Assembly: GCA_913031395.1 (NCBI GenBank)
Contig: CAJWDT010000003.1
Span: 17,765-81,764 of the forward strand
DNA: 64,000 bases
Source: an uncultured Gammaproteobacteria bacterium
GTDB taxonomy: Bacteria; Pseudomonadota; Gammaproteobacteria; Magnimaribacterales; Magnimaribacteraceae
Direction of reading: 5' to 3'
The notes beneath the pieces are model-generated. The model was not told the origin of the DNA and made no database searches. It was given only the letters and a program-made list of their open reading frames with translations. A program made the translations under genes and the position numbers. Position 1 is the first letter of the stretch, and each line of letters opens with the position of its first letter. Shown here in pieces: positions 60,459 to 64,000 of this stretch.

Positions 60459-63425
60459 TTAATCGTCAGTTTTTTCAAACCAACCCTTGAAATCTGTTTT
60501 TGGCTCGTTCAAGGTTCCCTTTACAGTCCATGCTCCAGAACTTAATTGATCAAGGTTTCTTTCAAAAGCCTTTCCAGCAATGTAAACAATTCCTGCAGTA
60601 ACTGGACCGCCCAGTAAAAAAGCATAGGCTGGGAGATATTCACGAAGGGGTAAGGTCATAATGACTTCGAAATCAAGAGTGCCGAAGGATCCATCTTCTT
60701 CTTTGGCGATTGCTCCCCTCCATTTAAATTCACTCGAACCGCTTCTAAATATTAGTGGTTTAGAGATTGAGATGGAATTTTTACTAATATTAAGTTTGCC
60801 TCTTACAGAGTCGGCACTAAATCCTGCTTTATATAATTTTCTAAAATCTAGGTTAGTTACTTTTTCAAAAGAATCTGTAACGTTGAATATATTAATTAGC
60901 CTTAAGAGATTGTTGGGTGTTGGAATATCTTTCTGATCTTGAATTAATAGTCCTTTAATATCAATTTTCATCTCACCTGTAATATCTTCATATCGCAAGT
61001 CCCAGGGGAGCGATTTCCAATAGATATCTGTTTCGACTTCAAAAGTATCCATTTCAAAATTGGGATTAATTCCTAATTGCTTAAAACCCTTCTCTGGAGA
61101 ACCAGAGTAAATTTTTGATTCTAGTAAAGATTCCCATCCCAGACTATTCTTCACAATACTAAGCCTTGATATCCCTTTATTAGTTTTAGTTAAACCCCAC
61201 TTACCATAAATTCCTTCCAAGTTTTCAAATGTCATTGAAGAGTCAGATGGCACAAAATCAAAATTCCAATTGCCATACTCGTTAGAATTCAAAATAAGCG
61301 AATTAGTTTCAAACTTAAAACCAGTATTGAAATTATTAAAAATATTTAAGAAAACAGAATTATTCCCTGTCTCTTCGAAGGCGATCTTCAAAAAGTCCAA
61401 ATCTATTAATGGTAGAAAATTATTATTAGTTGGTAAGGATAGTGTACCCACCAAATCTTTATTAGACAGGTTTAATACATAATAATTGGAAGAAGGTTCT
61501 GAATAAATTTCAGTTTTGGGTAATGAAAAATCAGCATAACTTATTTCGCCAATTATGAGCTTTTTTATAACAAAATTAATGGGTTGATCTTGAGGCGATT
61601 CTAAATTTAAATTTAATAAAGATAAATCTAGCTTCTCAAAGCTTCCAATTAGAGAAATTATTCCTTGCTCAGTAGTTATGCTTTGTTTTTTTTCTCCAGC
61701 AATTAAATAACCTTGTGTGTTGTTAGAAGAAATATCAAATTTTCCTCTTAATAAATTTCCATACTTGAATTTTAATCTTGAATATCCATCCTCATATATA
61801 GGGTAATAGTTCAGGTCTAAGTTTATTCCTTTTATCGAAGTCTTATTAAAAGGTTCAGGTATGGAAACTTTTGTACCCACTAAAGAAGAAGTTAGATTGA
61901 TGAAGGGTCTCTTAATTTTTATCCCTTTTTTTAAAGAAGGGACATTGATATTTATAAGAAATTCTGAAGATCCCGAGATCTTTTTCTTTAAAAATTCAGG
62001 AACAATTTTTTCTAACTTTACTATTTCCTTGGAGCTAAAAACTTTGTAGAAAGGTGTCTCTAAAGCCTCATCAATTTCAAATGAAAAGGGAATTGAATTT
62101 AACTTCAATGATATAAAACCCTCATAAGGACCAGACGAACTATCGTATTTGATGGAAGAAAATAAATTATTTAGGTTAAACCCAAGTTCATCAAAATTAA
62201 ATCCACCTTTCTTTATTTCTGTATGAATCTTTAAATCAGAAAACGGGGAAAGAAGTGAGATGTTCTGTTTAAGAGGAGAGTTGAAACTGAAAGTTGAACT
62301 ATGAAATCCCTTGATACTAGAAATTTTCTCATCTTTTATTAAAAAAGAATTCAATATTGTAGAAAATGGACCATTAGAGTTTCCCTCGACTTGAAAAGAA
62401 TAAATCTTTTCATCTTTGAAAGTTTGAATATTGGCTTGAAGATTAGAACCTTGAAAATCGCCATTTTCTATATTCCCTACAAAATTAAAATCGTTGACCC
62501 TAAATGTGCCATTAATTTTTTTAATCTTATAACCATTGACGTTGAGGCAGATTTCTTCTCCAAGTCCATTTAAACCAAATTTAGCAGAACTATTTTTATA
62601 ATTTCCGTCAATTGGTCCTCTATAGAGTAACTCGACACCTTTAATGGATCCGCACGTGAGAAGATTTTTAAGAGTATCTTTTGTGGCACTTAGATATTTA
62701 GTATTTGGAAATAATAAAAGGGCCGAAGAGTGCTCTATGCTATCGGCCTCTACTCTCAGTGAAAGGTTGCCAAAACTCTTTTCTGGAGTTGGGTCTAAAC
62801 TTACTAAACCATTGAAAACATCTCCGTAGAGACTTCCTGAAAAAATAGAAGGATATATTTCTAAACCTTTTGAAGAAAGAAAGAACTCAGCCAAAAAATT
62901 AAAATTATCGAAATATAATTGTTTATCTAAAAAATTTATTGAGGATATGGATAATAAAGGGGAGTTAACTCTAAAAACGGATCTACCATCAAGAAAACTT
63001 ATGGAACCTTCCAGTCCTGTAACACTGATATCTTTTGAATTTAATTCAATATCTTTAAAAGACGTTTTAAAAATATTTTTGCCGTTTTTAATATTAATTG
63101 ATATTAATGGTAGCTTTTGGGGCGCTAGTAGGATGTTAGGGAGGGTTACCCAGTTAAAAGAAACATCCAAAGTCTCAAGAAATCCTTGATCAAACTGAGC
63201 ATAATCAAAGTAAATATTTTGGAGAGATAGGCCCGGTCTAGGGAAGAAGGACCAGCTTATATCTTCCTCAATTTTTAAGGTTAACCCATTTTTTTGAGCC
63301 GCTAATTCTATATCAGGTGAGTAATCATTGGGATCAATGAGCAAAGTAACACCTAATATGGCTATGAAAATACAAGAAGCAAGAAAACCGACTGCCCTGA
63401 TAATCCATTTAGTTATTGTCGACAC
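60459..63425 (-). CDS. yhdP: YhdP-like AsmA-superfamily envelope protein
   Basis: 988 aa from a GTG with AGGGG upstream. One N-terminal transmembrane helix (about residues 7-31) is followed by a very long beta-rich periplasmic region. The C-terminus (LLRLINIFNVTDSFEK, LDFRKLYKAGFSADSVRGKL, LGGPVTAGIVYIAGKAFERN) matches YhdP rather than AsmA proper. YhdP, with TamB and YdbH, is implicated in bulk phospholipid transfer to the outer membrane. It is shorter than E. coli YhdP (about 1266). Confidence 0.75.
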   Translation of the reverse strand: MSTITKWIIRAVGFLASCIFIAILGVTLLIDPNDYSPDIELAAQKNGLTLKIEEDISWSFFPRPGLSLQNIYFDYAQFDQGFLETLDVSFNWVTLPNILLAPQKLPLISINIKNGKNIFKTSFKDIELNSKDISVTGLEGSISFLDGRSVFRVNSPLLSISSINFLDKQLYFDNFNFLAEFFLSSKGLEIYPSIFSGSLYGDVFNGLVSLDPTPEKSFGNLSLRVEADSIEHSSALLLFPNTKYLSATKDTLKNLLTCGSIKGVELLYRGPIDGNYKNSSAKFGLNGLGEEICLNVNGYKIKKINGTFRVNDFNFVGNIENGDFQGSNLQANIQTFKDEKIYSFQVEGNSNGPFSTILNSFLIKDEKISSIKGFHSSTFSFNSPLKQNISLLSPFSDLKIHTEIKKGGFNFDELGFNLNNLFSSIKYDSSSGPYEGFISLKLNSIPFSFEIDEALETPFYKVFSSKEIVKLEKIVPEFLKKKISGSSEFLININVPSLKKGIKIKRPFINLTSSLVGTKVSIPEPFNKTSIKGINLDLNYYPIYEDGYSRLKFKYGNLLRGKFDISSNNTQGYLIAGEKKQSITTEQGIISLIGSFEKLDLSLLNLNLESPQDQPINFVIKKLIIGEISYADFSLPKTEIYSEPSSNYYVLNLSNKDLVGTLSLPTNNNFLPLIDLDFLKIAFEETGNNSVFLNIFNNFNTGFKFETNSLILNSNEYGNWNFDFVPSDSSMTFENLEGIYGKWGLTKTNKGISRLSIVKNSLGWESLLESKIYSGSPEKGFKQLGINPNFEMDTFEVETDIYWKSLPWDLRYEDITGEMKIDIKGLLIQDQKDIPTPNNLLRLINIFNVTDSFEKVTNLDFRKLYKAGFSADSVRGKLNISKNSISISKPLIFRSGSSEFKWRGAIAKEEDGSFGTLDFEVIMTLPLREYLPAYAFLLGGPVTAGIVYIAGKAFERNLDQLSSGAWTVKGTLNEPKTDFKGWFEKTDD

Positions 63426-63569
63426 GAATAGCCCCTAAATTCGTTAAGTAGTTACTATAATCAAGATACCTTGTATGGTACCTCACTCATCTAATTCTGT
63501 CTTTTGCGGCGGTACTGAATTGAAAATAAAAGGGGAAAATTCAGGATAAATTTAGCATGACTTTTAAGG

Positions 63570-63575
63570 TATAAT
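63570..63575 (+). promoter_or_regulatory. -10 element of the hisB promoter within an inverted repeat
   Basis: TATAAT lies 26 bases before the hisB ATG and is embedded in the perfect inverted repeat GGTAT-A-ATACC (63569-63579). No convincing -35 is visible. GGAG at 63591-63594 is a good ribosome-binding site. The rest of 63426-63600 shows nothing else I can identify. Confidence 0.5.
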
Positions 63576-63600
63576 ACCGTGAATAAAGTTGGAGAATCTC

Positions 63601-64000
63601 ATGGCCGAGAGAAAAGCTACAGTTACTCGAAATACAATCGAATCCCAGATTACCATTACGGTAAATTTGGATGGGACAGGCACGTCAAATTTAGATACAC
63701 CAGTACCATTTTTAAACCATATGCTTGATCAAATTGCTCGTCATGGTTTGATTGACCTGGACATTAAGGCCTCTGGCGATACTCATATCGATGACCATCA
63801 TACTGTTGAAGACCTTGGTATCACTTTAGGTATGGCGATTGCAAAAGCAATTGGTGACAAAAAAGGATTGACGCGCTATGGACATGCATATGTGCCTCTG
63901 GATGAGTCCCTATCTCGCGTCGTTCTGGACTTTTCTGGCAGACCAGGCCTGTTCATGAATGCTAATTTTACGAGGGGTCAGGTGGGCGATTTTGATGTAG
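63601..64000 (+). CDS. hisB: Imidazoleglycerol-phosphate dehydratase, 3' end outside window
   Basis: 133 codons are present, reading [19 protein letters not shown] and including [35 protein letters not shown] (metal-binding HHTVED) and [20 protein letters not shown]. It is the monofunctional dehydratase, without the phosphatase domain found at the N-terminus of E. coli HisB. GC is about 44% by my count, clearly above neighbouring genes, and CGN arginine codons are commoner. It is divergent from yhdP. Confidence 0.95.
   Translation, partial: MAERKATVTRNTIESQITITVNLDGTGTSNLDTPVPFLNHMLDQIARHGLIDLDIKASGDTHIDDHHTVEDLGITLGMAIAKAIGDKKGLTRYGHAYVPLDESLSRVVLDFSGRPGLFMNANFTRGQVGDFDV

Overview
The window comes from an AT-rich (roughly one-third GC by eye), tightly packed gammaproteobacterial chromosome. 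Gene orders point to this class: aspS-yebC-(...)-ybgC-tolQRAB-pal-cpoB-tRNA-Lys, pyrG-kdsA-eno-ftsB-ispD-ispF-surE-pcm, pncC(cinA)-recA, rplM-rpsI-petABC-sspA, mlaC-murA-hisG-hisD, and yrbG-kdsD-lpt-rpoN. Spacers are near zero, start/stop overlaps are common, and genes are missing from otherwise conserved blocks. Together these suggest a streamlined free-living marine lineage such as SAR86 or a relative; that assignment is inference. There is no insertion sequence, prophage, CRISPR array or rRNA.

Layout. (1) 1-3.8 kb: AI-2E-type transporter (cut by the left edge), periplasmic chaperone/protease bepA, a HIT hydrolase, two small DUF proteins and crcB. (2) 3.8-11.7 kb, leftward: fmdB-like, aspS, yebC, a small PD-(D/E)XK nuclease where ruvCAB normally sits, ybgC, tolQRAB, pal, cpoB, tRNA-Lys. 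(3) 11.8-16.4 kb: proS without its editing domain, a thiolase, recA with a LexA box and terminator, pncC, fdxA. (4) 16.4-25.1 kb, leftward: a ferritin-like di-iron protein, then pyrG, kdsA, eno, ftsB, ispD, ispF, surE, pcm and a DUF368 lipid-carrier transporter. (5) 25.2-27.9 kb: rpsF-rpsR-rplI-dnaB. (6) 28-44.1 kb: a complete dcw cell-wall/division cluster in unusual order (mraZ-rsmH-ftsL-ftsQ-ftsA-ftsZ-ftsI-murE-murF-mraY-murD-ftsW-murG-murC-ddl). (7) 44.2-46.6 kb: RNase P RNA, rsmI and a shortened lpoA. (8) 46.6-50.7 kb: rplM-rpsI-petABC-sspA. (9) 50.9-55.7 kb: a DegS-type protease, then mlaC-murA-hisG-hisD. (10) 55.8-64 kb: yrbG, kdsD, a composite LptC/LptA-like gene, lptB, rpoN, a YhdP-type AsmA protein, and the start of hisB.

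The genes form an envelope-biogenesis core: Kdo synthesis (kdsD, kdsA) and LPS export (lpt), peptidoglycan synthesis and division (dcw, murA, ftsB, lpoA), outer-membrane maintenance (tol-pal, bepA, mlaC, yhdP) and lipid-carrier recycling (DUF368). They are interleaved with translation, replication and respiration genes. The strongest leads are the nuclease at the ruvCAB position, the rearranged dcw cluster with a lipobox-bearing FtsQ and tandem MraZ-type operators, the composite LptC/LptA gene, mlaC without its transporter, the editing-domain deletion in ProRS, and convergent genes that interlock or abut at their stop codons.
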